A stretch of 26,845 bases of DNA from Chloroflexota bacterium (lineage in GTDB: Bacteria > Chloroflexota > Limnocylindria > Limnocylindrales > CSP1-4): contig VGPE01000007.1 in the NCBI GenBank assembly GCA_016875645.1, forward strand, positions 1 through 26,845, given 5' to 3'. Below are positions 1-7,234 of the stretch, in pieces. The notes beneath the pieces are model-generated. The model was not told where the DNA came from and made no database searches. It saw only the letters and a list, made by a program, of their open reading frames with translations. Both the position numbers and the translations under genes were made by a program. Numbering within the stretch: position 1 is the first letter of the stretch; each line of letters begins with the position of its first letter.

Positions 1-297
1 GTGCGCAGCAGGGAGAGCATAGCGGCGCCTTCCCGGGTCCTCGGAGGCCTCCACCACGTCCAGGAGGCCGGCCACCGCCTGCTGCTCGAGCCATTCGCGC
101 GCATACCGTTCGTGGATGCCCCGGCGTGTCGCGAGCTCCGCGGCCGTCGCGGGGCCGCCAACTCGCAGCGCCTCGTAGGGCCCGAGGTCGAGTCCCAGGT
201 GGACCGATAGCAGTTCGAAGGCCCCGAGCGTCGCCTCGAACAGGCGGGCGGAGAGTGCGTCGCGCCGGCCGTCGTCGGTCCGAATTGGATCGCTCAC
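1..297 (-). CDS. Class I SAM-dependent methyltransferase, N-terminal part (cut by window edge)
   Basis: This is the first 99 codons of a gene that continues beyond the left edge. The start is GTG at 297, which shares a GTGA overlap with the stop of the M20 gene upstream, so the two are probably co-transcribed and translationally coupled. The translated part has an N-terminal helix (LFEATLGAFELLSVHLGLDL) followed by a winged-helix stretch (ATAAELATRRGIHERYAREW, then LEQQAVAGLL). This pattern is typical of the dimerisation domain at the N-terminus of Rv2258c-like methyltransferases. The Rossmann SAM-binding core would lie outside the window, so neither catalytic motifs nor substrate can be assessed. 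The family call rests on pattern recognition of the N-terminal domain only. Confidence 0.75.
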   Translation of the reverse strand, partial: MSDPIRTDDGRRDALSARLFEATLGAFELLSVHLGLDLGPYEALRVGGPATAAELATRRGIHERYAREWLEQQAVAGLLDVVEASEDPGRRRYALPAAH

Positions 298-1466
298 GAC
301 GTCGCGGCCTCGAACTCGGCGCGGGCTGCCTCGAGCAGCGCCGGGTCGGTCAGGACGTCCCAGGCCGTCTGGGCAAGGCATGTGGCGCCGATCAGGGCGA
401 CGGCGTCGGCGCGCTCCGTCGCGGCGAGGTCGCGGAATGCGACGCTGTGGAGTGGCACCGGGTCGTCGGTGATGGCGAGCATCGGGTGGATCGTGGGGAC
501 GGCAAGGCTCACGTTGCCGATGTCCGAACTGCCAAGGCGTTCGCTCACCGGGCCCTGGGCGACGCTCGCGTCCGCGAGATGTGCGCCGAATCGCGCCCCA
601 AGGACGCGGTTGTGACGCATCGCTGTGGCCCGGGCGAAGAAGCGAAGCTGGGTCTCGCTGCGGGCTGCGGCACCGGCGGCCTCGGCCATGGCCCGGAAGC
701 GGACCTGCATCGCCTCGTGGTCCGCCTGGCTGGTGGAGCGCAGGCGAAAGTGCCCGGCGGCTCGGGCAGGAATGATATTCACGGCCTGGCCGCCATCGGT
801 CACGATCCCGTGGACGCGGGCATCAGGTTTGAGCTGCTGGCGCCACAGGCCCACCGATTGAAACAGGAGGAGCAGGGCGTCGAGCGCGTTGCGCCCCGAC
901 CAGGGGTCGCTGGCGGCGTGCGCCCCGGCGCCGGTGTACACCACCTCCACATCGATCGACGCCAGCAGCACGATCTCGGCATGGGTCATGTTCGAGGGGT
1001 GGATCATCATCGCCGCGTCCACGCCCGCGAACAGCCCGTCGTCGAGCATGACCTGCTTGCCGGCCAGGTCCTCCTCCGCGGGCGTGCCGAGGAAGATCAA
1101 CTGGCCCGGCATGTTCGGCGCCAGCGCCGCCAGGGCAAGCGCCGCGCCGACGCCCGCTGTGGCGATGATGTTGTGGCCGCAGCCATGGCCGAGGCCGCGA
1201 AGGGCGTCGTACTCGGCGAGGATCGCGATCGTCCGCCCGGGGCCGCCGCCGCCCGTGATGCGGGCCCGGATCGCGGTGGGCGTGCTGCCAGCCGGGTGCT
1301 CGACTGCGAACCCGCCCGCCCGCAGGATCTCCGCGATCGCGGCGGAGGCGTCCTGCTCCTCGAAGCCGGGTTCCGGGTTGGCGTGGATCCGGTGGGACAG
1401 CGCGACGAGCATGTCGCGCCGCGCCTGGACTGCAGCTGCGAGCCGCTCGTTCGCTCCGTCCGTCAT
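294..1466 (-). CDS. M20 family (AbgB-like, M20D) metallo-amidohydrolase
   Basis: The 390-residue product has the length and motifs of M20D amidohydrolases, which hydrolyse N-acyl or aminobenzoyl amino acids and small dipeptides in the cytoplasm using two metal ions. Visible landmarks are RIHANPEPGFEE near residues 26-37, the metal-binding block AEYDAL...GHGCGHN near residues 85-99, and GTPAEE near residues 127-132, which carries the catalytic Glu pair. The middle section (about 175-290) is the usual lid/dimerisation domain. The start is ATG 1466; a CAGAAT -10-like box lies 6 nt upstream and no Shine-Dalgarno is seen, which suggests a leaderless message. The downstream methyltransferase overlaps by 4 nt. 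The family lies close to N-carbamoyl amino acid hydrolases, but the GHGCGHN block favours the AbgB/indole-acetyl-amino-acid hydrolase branch. The substrate is unknown. Confidence 0.88.
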   Translation of the reverse strand: MTDGANERLAAAVQARRDMLVALSHRIHANPEPGFEEQDASAAIAEILRAGGFAVEHPAGSTPTAIRARITGGGGPGRTIAILAEYDALRGLGHGCGHNIIATAGVGAALALAALAPNMPGQLIFLGTPAEEDLAGKQVMLDDGLFAGVDAAMMIHPSNMTHAEIVLLASIDVEVVYTGAGAHAASDPWSGRNALDALLLLFQSVGLWRQQLKPDARVHGIVTDGGQAVNIIPARAAGHFRLRSTSQADHEAMQVRFRAMAEAAGAAARSETQLRFFARATAMRHNRVLGARFGAHLADASVAQGPVSERLGSSDIGNVSLAVPTIHPMLAITDDPVPLHSVAFRDLAATERADAVALIGATCLAQTAWDVLTDPALLEAARAEFEAATS

Positions 1467-1472
1467 GCGCCC

Positions 1473-1478
1473 ATTCTG
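1473..1478 (-). promoter_or_regulatory. -10-like box directly upstream of the M20 amidohydrolase start
   Basis: On the minus strand CAGAAT lies 6 nt before the ATG at 1466, so transcription would begin at or within a base or two of the start codon. No clear -35 hexamer and no Shine-Dalgarno were found. It is listed because the same arrangement recurs upstream of two other genes in this window. Confidence 0.3.
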
Positions 1479-1570
1479 ACGGCCTCATGGGCACCCGGGG
1501 CCGCTGCTACGCTCGGGCTCTGGTTTGTGCCGCCCGCGCCGCCAGCCGTCGCCACCGCCGGAGGGGAACC

Positions 1571-2701
1571 GTGAAGAAGCTGTTCGCGAAGGACGGCCGT
1601 GCCGTCGTGGTGGACGTCCCGGAGCCAGAGCCTCGCCCCGGCGAGGTGCTGATCGCCCCGGCCTACTCCGCGATCAGCGCCGGCACCGAGACGTCCACGG
1701 TGCGGATGAGCGCCGACCCCGTCATGATCCACAGCCACGACTACCCGGCGCCGGAGGGCCGCATCTTCGGGCCCAAGCTCCGCGCAGCGGGGGCGCGCTG
1801 GAACGGGCCGGAACCCCGCGGCGGGATCCCCGGCCACGCGCTGATCGGCTACAGCGTCGCAGGGCGGGTGGTTGCCGTCGGGGCGGACGTCGTGGACCTG
1901 CGCCCGGGCGATCGCGTCGCGGCGTCGGGCAGCCAGGCGTCGCACCACGCGGAACTGGTGGCCGTTCCGCGCAACCTCGTCGCCGCGGTCCCGGACGGCG
2001 TGCCGCTGGCGGACGCGGCGTTCGTGACGCTCGGCACGATCTCCATGCACGCTCTGCGTCTCACCGAGGCGACCTTCGGCGGCACGGTCGTCTGCTACGG
2101 CCTTGGCCTGCTGGGACTGCTCGCGGTGCAGATCGCCCGCAGCGCCGGGATCTACACCGTCGGGGTCGACTTCGACGAGCGGCGGCTGGAGCAGGCACGG
2201 GCGTGGGGCGCCGTACGGGCAGTGGATCCTCGATCGGGCGACGCGGTCGCGGCCGTGAACGAGGTCACCGATGGCTTCGGGGCCGACGGCGTCATCCTGG
2301 GCGTCGTCACCCAATCCGACGAGCCGCTCAACCACGCGTTCGAGATGTGCCGCCAGCGGGCGACCGTGGTCGGCCTGGGGGCGTTCGGGACACGCATCAC
2401 CCGCGACGCGATGGTCTGGAACGACGTGCGCCTCGTGATGGCGCTGGCGTACGGGCCCGGCCGCTATGACCGTGTCTACGAGGAAGGCAACGTCGACTAC
2501 CCGATCGGCTACGCGCGCTGGACCGAGGGCCGCAACCAGGCCCACTTCCTGCGCCTGCTCGCCGAGAAGAAGGTCGAGGTGGCGCCGCTCGCGCCCATCC
2601 GCGTCCCGTTCGGCGACGGTGCGCCCGAGGCCTACGAGATCCTGCAACGGCCTGACCGGCCGCCGACGGTGGTCTTCGACTACGGCCGCGGCGAGGCGTA
2701 G
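1571..2701 (+). CDS. Zinc-less MDR (medium-chain) dehydrogenase/oxidoreductase
   Basis: The GTG start at 1571 follows a GGAGGGG ribosome-binding site at 6-nt spacing, giving 376 residues; an earlier in-frame start at 1487 has no such site. The N-terminal GroES-like domain carries YSVAGRVVAVGADVVDLRPG followed by DRVAA (about residues 95-120). A Rossmann domain follows with the dinucleotide motif YGLGLLGLLAVQ near residue 177. The product is a cytoplasmic NAD(P)-dependent oxidoreductase. Where zinc alcohol dehydrogenases have the catalytic Cys block GxCGTD, this protein reads AISAGTET, and the four-Cys structural zinc loop is absent. This resembles the MDR half of the bi-domain MDR-Gfo/Idh oxidoreductases and sorbitol-dehydrogenase-like orphans. 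The gene is divergent from the M20 gene and its 3' end overlaps the convergent MFS gene by 22 nt. The substrate is not predictable. Confidence 0.82.
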   Translation: MKKLFAKDGRAVVVDVPEPEPRPGEVLIAPAYSAISAGTETSTVRMSADPVMIHSHDYPAPEGRIFGPKLRAAGARWNGPEPRGGIPGHALIGYSVAGRVVAVGADVVDLRPGDRVAASGSQASHHAELVAVPRNLVAAVPDGVPLADAAFVTLGTISMHALRLTEATFGGTVVCYGLGLLGLLAVQIARSAGIYTVGVDFDERRLEQARAWGAVRAVDPRSGDAVAAVNEVTDGFGADGVILGVVTQSDEPLNHAFEMCRQRATVVGLGAFGTRITRDAMVWNDVRLVMALAYGPGRYDRVYEEGNVDYPIGYARWTEGRNQAHFLRLLAEKKVEVAPLAPIRVPFGDGAPEAYEILQRPDRPPTVVFDYGRGEA

Positions 2702-3921
2702 GCCCCAGGTCCGGCCCCGGTCGGGATCGCCAGCCAGCTGACCGCGGCGCCCGCAAGACACGCGCCGACGGCGAGCAGGACCGCCGCGTCCACGGAAGTC
2801 GCGACGAGCCAGCCGCTGAGCGCGGCGCCGATCGGGGCGCCCGCGCCGTTGAGCGCGGCGGACACGGCGAAGGCACGTCCCATCCAGGCCGGATCGGTGG
2901 CGCGCTGGCGGAGCGTGAACAGCGCGATGTCGAGCGGGCCATTGCAGAAGCCGGCAATCGCCATGGCCAGCAGCACCACTGGCAGTCCCGGCGCCGGCAG
3001 CAGGAGGGCCGTCCCGGCCGCCGTGCCCACCATCGACCAGGTCAGCCACGCCCGCTCGCGACCGCGGCTCTCGCGGCGCCCGAACCAGAACGCGGCAATG
3101 CCGCCGGTCACGGCCATCATTCCCCAGACCGCGCCGACGACGGCGGGCCCGGCCCCGATGCGGTCGATCACGAGGACGGGCAGAGCGATCGTGAGCACGC
3201 CGAAGGCGAAGTAGAACGGGATCACCGACACCGCCAGGCCGCGCAACGCAGGGTTTCGCCACGTGTACCGGAGCCCGTCGAGCGCGCTCACGAGCAGCGG
3301 CCCGTTCGCCGCGCGCCGCAGGGGCGGCTCGGCGACGCCAAGCAGCGTGACAGACGCGGCCGCGAGCAGAGCCGCGATCAGGATGACGGCAGATGCCCCG
3401 CCGAGAGCCTGCACGAAGACACCGGCGAGCGGCGGACCGAGCAGGAGCGCCAGCACGAACCCGTTCGCATCGACCGCGTTCACGCGCTCCCAGAGACGCT
3501 CGGGGACCAGCAGGGGCAGCAGGCTGCGGACGCCACTGGTGGCCACCGGGCTGGTCAGCGCGGCCGCCGCCGTGATCGTCACCAGGAGCCACGCCGGGAG
3601 GTGGTCGGCGAGGGCCAGGAGGCCTGCGAGAGCGAGGCAGGCTGCGCTCACCAGGTAGGCGACGATGACCAGGCGAGTGCGGCCGTGACGGTCGAGCAGG
3701 GCGCCGGCGACGGGGCTCACGATGACGGCCGGCGCGGTCGACGCGAACGTGACAAGCCCCGCAACTGCCGGCGACCCGTAGCGCTCCAGCGTGAACAGCA
3801 CGAGCGCGACCGGGACCATGGCCGCGGCCACCCGCGCCAGCGTCATGCCGAGCAGCAGTCGGGGCAGTGACGGCAGAGCGAGGAGCGCCCGATAGGAGCG
3901 GTCTGCGTCAGGATCGGTCAG
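2680..3921 (-). CDS. MFS transporter (12-TM efflux-type)
   Basis: This is an integral membrane protein of the major facilitator superfamily, of the small-molecule/drug exporter type. Hydrophobic segments are spread along the whole length, and the loop after the second helix holds the MFS signature-like DRHGRTR. The first ATG is at 3846, but the reading frame is open further upstream and encodes a typical MFS lead-in (SYRALLALPSLPRLLLG) that completes the first helix. The only in-frame start-like codon is CTG at 3921, preceded by GAGGAG at an ideal 6-nt spacing, so I extend the gene to 3921 (413 residues; 388 from the ATG). It lies 39 nt downstream of the GNAT gene in the same direction and may form a two-gene unit with it. 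It overlaps the convergent MDR gene by 22 nt. The substrate is unknown. Confidence 0.85.
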   Translation of the reverse strand: MTDPDADRSYRALLALPSLPRLLLGMTLARVAAAMVPVALVLFTLERYGSPAVAGLVTFASTAPAVIVSPVAGALLDRHGRTRLVIVAYLVSAACLALAGLLALADHLPAWLLVTITAAAALTSPVATSGVRSLLPLLVPERLWERVNAVDANGFVLALLLGPPLAGVFVQALGGASAVILIAALLAAASVTLLGVAEPPLRRAANGPLLVSALDGLRYTWRNPALRGLAVSVIPFYFAFGVLTIALPVLVIDRIGAGPAVVGAVWGMMAVTGGIAAFWFGRRESRGRERAWLTWSMVGTAAGTALLLPAPGLPVVLLAMAIAGFCNGPLDIALFTLRQRATDPAWMGRAFAVSAALNGAGAPIGAALSGWLVATSVDAAVLLAVGACLAGAAVSWLAIPTGAGPGAYASPRP

Positions 3922-3948
3922 TGCCGTCTCCTCGCCACTGGGTCAGGT

Positions 3949-3963
3949 TGAGACTGAATCTCA
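3949..3963. promoter_or_regulatory. Short inverted repeat between the GNAT and MFS genes
   Basis: TGAGA and TCTCA are arranged as a perfect 5-bp inverted repeat with a 5-nt spacer, spanning the GNAT stop codon and the start of the 39-nt gap before the MFS gene. It could be an operator or a small hairpin. It is short enough to occur by chance. Confidence 0.15.
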
Positions 3964-4863
3964 GAATGGACGGGCATCCCACCGTCGTTCGTGATCGGAG
4001 GTCAACGGTTGGACGTGCCGGTCGCAGCGCTTCAGGGCGGATGCCGGGCCCCCGACGAGGATCGCGTAGGGCGGCAACTCGCGGAACCCGAGCCGGCGGT
4101 AGACGCGCTGGCCCATCTCCGACGCGATGAGCACGCCGTAGCGATACCCGGCAGCGCGGGCTGCGATGAGCGCTGCCGACGTCAGGGCAGCAGCGAAGCC
4201 CTTGCCGCGCGCCGCCTCGACGGTGTCCACGTGGTGGATCCCGGCGGTTCCTGCACCCAGGAACAGGGTGGCGCCGGACACCGGGAGGTCGTGCAGCCAG
4301 CCGACCCAGTGGCGCAGCGGCAGGTCGGCGGCAAGGCCGGGCCGGCTGTGGGCCGTGCGCCAGGCGTCGGTCGTCTCCTCGTCGAGCGCAAGGTTGCGCT
4401 GGCGGACGCTGAGCCACGCCTCGAGGTCATCGCGATCGAGCACCTCGGAGATGCGAGCGCCCTCGGGCAACCGCTCGGGGTCCAGGGCATTCGGGCCGTC
4501 CAGGTCCAGGCTCATGCCGGCCATCCGTGGCCATCGCCGCTCGAGGCCCAGCGATTCGAGCGCCAGGTCAAGGCCCGATGGCCGGCTGGTGGGGCCGACG
4601 ATCCAGCGCCACGGCAGGTCAGGCCCGAAGACGTGGCGCGTCAGCGCCAGGGCGCCACGGACCTCCTCCAGCTCGAGATCCGCCGAGAGGACGCCGTTGA
4701 GAAAGCCCGAGCGGAGCCCGGTCGAGAAGCGGACGAGACCGTGCAGCCGCTCGAACCAGCCCCCCGTCTCGAGCGCCAGGTGGGCGGCCAGCCCCTCCCA
4801 GTTGGCCTGGACCGCCCAGGTCAGACCCGCCAGATCCAGCTCGGCCCGCTCGATTTCGTCCAC
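3961..4863 (-). CDS. GNAT family N-acetyltransferase
   Basis: A GCN5-related acetyltransferase fold occupies roughly residues 170-285. It includes the acetyl-CoA pyrophosphate-binding loop (VEAARGKGFAAAL, close to the R/QxxGxG/A motif), followed by a strand-helix pair ending in MGQRVYRRLGFRELPPYAI, the classic last strand of GNATs. The N-terminal half, with several Trp and acidic residues, is probably a degenerate second GNAT-like or lid domain. I chose GTG 4863 (300 residues) because the sequence becomes family-like from VDEIERAEL onward. ATG 4896 is an alternative, and neither has a Shine-Dalgarno. The open frame continues far upstream (to 5286), but that extension is arginine-rich and looks non-coding. 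The acceptor substrate is unknown. Confidence 0.8.
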   Translation of the reverse strand: MDEIERAELDLAGLTWAVQANWEGLAAHLALETGGWFERLHGLVRFSTGLRSGFLNGVLSADLELEEVRGALALTRHVFGPDLPWRWIVGPTSRPSGLDLALESLGLERRWPRMAGMSLDLDGPNALDPERLPEGARISEVLDRDDLEAWLSVRQRNLALDEETTDAWRTAHSRPGLAADLPLRHWVGWLHDLPVSGATLFLGAGTAGIHHVDTVEAARGKGFAAALTSAALIAARAAGYRYGVLIASEMGQRVYRRLGFRELPPYAILVGGPASALKRCDRHVQPLTSDHERRWDARPF

Positions 4864-5176
4864 GGGGCCGATCGTACGGGGGCGACCAGCCCGCATGCAG
4901 GCCGCGCCGCGATGCCCCGCGCTCCGTCCCCGGGGTGTCGGCGTCGTCGTGCGGTGGGTGCACGACCGGACCGCCACGCCGCCCTGCCATGCGCCGCGCG
5001 CACGGCGCGACGGCGGATCAACCCGAATCGTGGCCTCGCCGTCGTCGCAGCGTGCCTCTGACGCCCGATGGGACCGCGTTGCGGCCGGTTCGTGCGCGTG
5101 ACGCACGAGGGGATCGGCAGGAGGCGACGCGCGGCGGCCCGCACCGGCCCCTCGCCATTTGCGATCCTTGCCGCTC
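4864..5176. other. Divergent intergenic region between the GNAT gene and hyuA
   Basis: This 313-nt stretch separates the minus-strand GNAT gene from the plus-strand hyuA. I see no convincing small gene, RNA or terminator in it. The one notable element is the inverted repeat at 5090-5108, listed separately. Promoters for both flanking genes should lie here, but no good -35/-10 pair is evident. Confidence 0.5.
5090..5108. promoter_or_regulatory. Candidate operator upstream of the hydantoinase operon
   Basis: TCGTGCG and CGCACGA form a perfect 7-bp inverted repeat around a 5-nt spacer (CGTGA), 68 nt upstream of the hyuA ATG. The size and symmetry fit a dimeric helix-turn-helix regulator. The assignment to hyuA rests on position only, and no second copy was noticed in the window. 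Confidence 0.3.
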
Positions 5177-7234
5177 ATGAGCCTGCGAGTCGGCGTGGAC
5201 GTCGGCGGGACGTTCACGGACCTGGTGATGTTCGATCCCGTCACGAACCGCCTGTCCTTCACGAAGACCTCGTCCACCCCGTCCAATCAGGCCCTCGGCG
5301 TCGAGGAGGGGATCGGGAAAGTCGTCGGCGCGGCCGGCCGGACGGCGCCCGATATCGAGTTCCTCGTGCACGGGACGACCGTCGCGACCAACGCCCTTCT
5401 GGAGCGCAAGGGCGTCCGCTGCGGGCTGCTGGTCACGCGGGGCTTCCGCGACGTGCTCCAGATCGGCCGCCAGGACCGGCCCAAGCTGTACGACTGGTTC
5501 GCCCAGAAGGCGCCGCCGCTCGTGCCCCGCGAGCTGACCTTCGAGATCGCCGAGCGGGCGCTGCACACCGGCGAGATCCTCGAGCCGCTCGATGAGGCTC
5601 AGGCGATCGCCGCCATCGAAGCGGCGCGGGCGAAGGGCGTGACCGCTCTGGCTGTCTGCCTGCTGCACTCGTACGCGAACCCGGCGCACGAACGACGGCT
5701 GGCCGAGTTGATCGCGGAGCATTTCCCGGAGGCCGAGGTCTCCCTCTCGTCGGCGGTGATCCCGGAATTCCGCGAATACGAGCGCGCCTCGACGACGACG
5801 GCCAACGCGTACGTGATGCCGATCGTCCGCCGCTATGTCGGGCTGCTCGAGGAGCGCGTCGGTGCGATGGGTGTGCCGGCCGGACTCCACATCATGGCCT
5901 CCAACGGTGGCCTGATGACCGCCCGGGCGGCCGGCGAGCAGAGCGTCCGGACAATGCTCTCGGGGCCGGCGGCCGGAGTGCTCGGGGCGGTCGCAATCGC
6001 GAAGGCCGCCGGGTTCGGAAGTGTCCTCACGGTGGACATGGGCGGCACCAGCTTCGACATCTGCCTCGCCCACGAAGGGCGGATCCGGTTCACGAAAGAG
6101 AGCGAGATCGGCTCGCTGCCGGTGAAGGTGCCGATGATCGACATCCACACCCTCGGCGCGGGAGGTGGCTCCGTGGCGTGGATCGATGCGGGCGGCGCGC
6201 TGCGAGTCGGCCCGCGGAGCGCGGGCGCCGTGCCCGGACCGGCCTGCTACGGCCGCGGCGGGACGGAGGCGACCGTCACCGACGCCAACCTGGTGCTCGG
6301 CCGGCTGGACCCGAAGCGCTTCCTGGGCGGCGAGATGGGGTTGGACCCCGATGCGGCCCGCCGCGCCGTCCACGAACGCATCGCAGAGCCGCTGGGCCTC
6401 ACCGTCGAGGCCGCGGCGGAGGGGATCGTACGTGTCATCAACGCCACGATGGTTCGTGGGATGCGCGCCGTGTCCGTCGAGAAGGGGTACGACCCGCGCG
6501 AGTTCGCCCTGGTCGCATTCGGTGGCGGTGGGCCGCTGCACGCGTCCGACCTGGCGCGAGAGGCGGGCCTGACGGCGGTGCTCGTGCCGCCGATGCCGGG
6601 TGTGACGTCGGCCCTCGGCCTGCTGGTGGCGGACCTGCGCTACGACGAGAGTGCGACGTTCCTGCGGCCCCTGGCGACTGCCGACCCGGCCGGGCTGGCG
6701 GCTGTCTACGAGGATCTGGAGAGCGCAGCCCGCGATCGGATGCGCCGGGACGGCGTACCCGACGACGCGGTCACGATCACGCGCAGCGCGGAGATGCGCT
6801 ACGCGCGCCAGAGCCACGAACTCGACGTCGCGGTGCCCACCGGTCCGATCGACGCGGCGACGCTGGCGACCGTGCGCGAGCGATTCGAAGAGGAGCACCG
6901 CCGGGCCTACGGGTTTGCGATGACCGAGGACATGGTGCTCGTCAACGCCCAGGTCAGCGCGGTCGCGTCCCTGCCCAAGCCGCCGTTCGAGCCGCTCGGC
7001 GGGGGCAATGGTGCACGCGGTGCCGGCCGTGCCCAGCCGGTCGACCGGCGCCCCATCTATGTCGCGGGCGCCTGGGTCGATGCCGATGTCTTCGAGCGGC
7101 GCGATCTGGGCCCCGGGGTCCGGATCGCCGGCCCCGCGATCGTGGAGCAGCCCGACACGACCGTGCTCCTGCTGCCCGGTGACACGGGCCTGGTCGACGG
7201 CCAGGGCAACCTGTTGCTGGAGGTCGCACGATGA
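5177..7234 (+). CDS. hyuA: Hydantoinase/oxoprolinase family, subunit A (N-methylhydantoinase A)
   Basis: The 685-residue product is the ATPase subunit of the hydantoinase/5-oxoprolinase family, which couples ATP hydrolysis to opening of a hydantoin or oxoproline ring together with subunit B. The N-terminus shows the actin-like phosphate-binding loop VGVDVGGTFTDLV (residues 5-17), then VHGTTVATNALLERKG (about 68-83). A second ATPase motif, VDMGGTSFDICL, lies near 290, followed by HTLGAGGGSVAWIDAGGALR. The late block EFALVAFGGGGPLHA is also diagnostic. ATG 5177 is preferred; a TTG six codons earlier is possible and neither has a Shine-Dalgarno. The stop overlaps the hyuB start as ATGA, as expected for subunits made in equal amounts. 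Without a full acetone-carboxylase-type third subunit nearby, hydantoin-type substrates are favoured, but 5-oxoproline cannot be excluded. Confidence 0.92.
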   Translation: MSLRVGVDVGGTFTDLVMFDPVTNRLSFTKTSSTPSNQALGVEEGIGKVVGAAGRTAPDIEFLVHGTTVATNALLERKGVRCGLLVTRGFRDVLQIGRQDRPKLYDWFAQKAPPLVPRELTFEIAERALHTGEILEPLDEAQAIAAIEAARAKGVTALAVCLLHSYANPAHERRLAELIAEHFPEAEVSLSSAVIPEFREYERASTTTANAYVMPIVRRYVGLLEERVGAMGVPAGLHIMASNGGLMTARAAGEQSVRTMLSGPAAGVLGAVAIAKAAGFGSVLTVDMGGTSFDICLAHEGRIRFTKESEIGSLPVKVPMIDIHTLGAGGGSVAWIDAGGALRVGPRSAGAVPGPACYGRGGTEATVTDANLVLGRLDPKRFLGGEMGLDPDAARRAVHERIAEPLGLTVEAAAEGIVRVINATMVRGMRAVSVEKGYDPREFALVAFGGGGPLHASDLAREAGLTAVLVPPMPGVTSALGLLVADLRYDESATFLRPLATADPAGLAAVYEDLESAARDRMRRDGVPDDAVTITRSAEMRYARQSHELDVAVPTGPIDAATLATVRERFEEEHRRAYGFAMTEDMVLVNAQVSAVASLPKPPFEPLGGGNGARGAGRAQPVDRRPIYVAGAWVDADVFERRDLGPGVRIAGPAIVEQPDTTVLLLPGDTGLVDGQGNLLLEVAR

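Noticed and set aside
126..1574. Plus-strand open frame of 482 codons opposite the M20 gene
   Set aside because: It is Arg/Gly-rich without motifs, while the M20 metal-binding motifs are on the minus strand.
5018..6898. Minus-strand open frame of 626 codons opposite hyuA
   Set aside because: Its composition is that of a GC-rich shadow, and hyuA motifs on the plus strand are unambiguous. The same holds for the long frame opposite hyuB (7492-9018).
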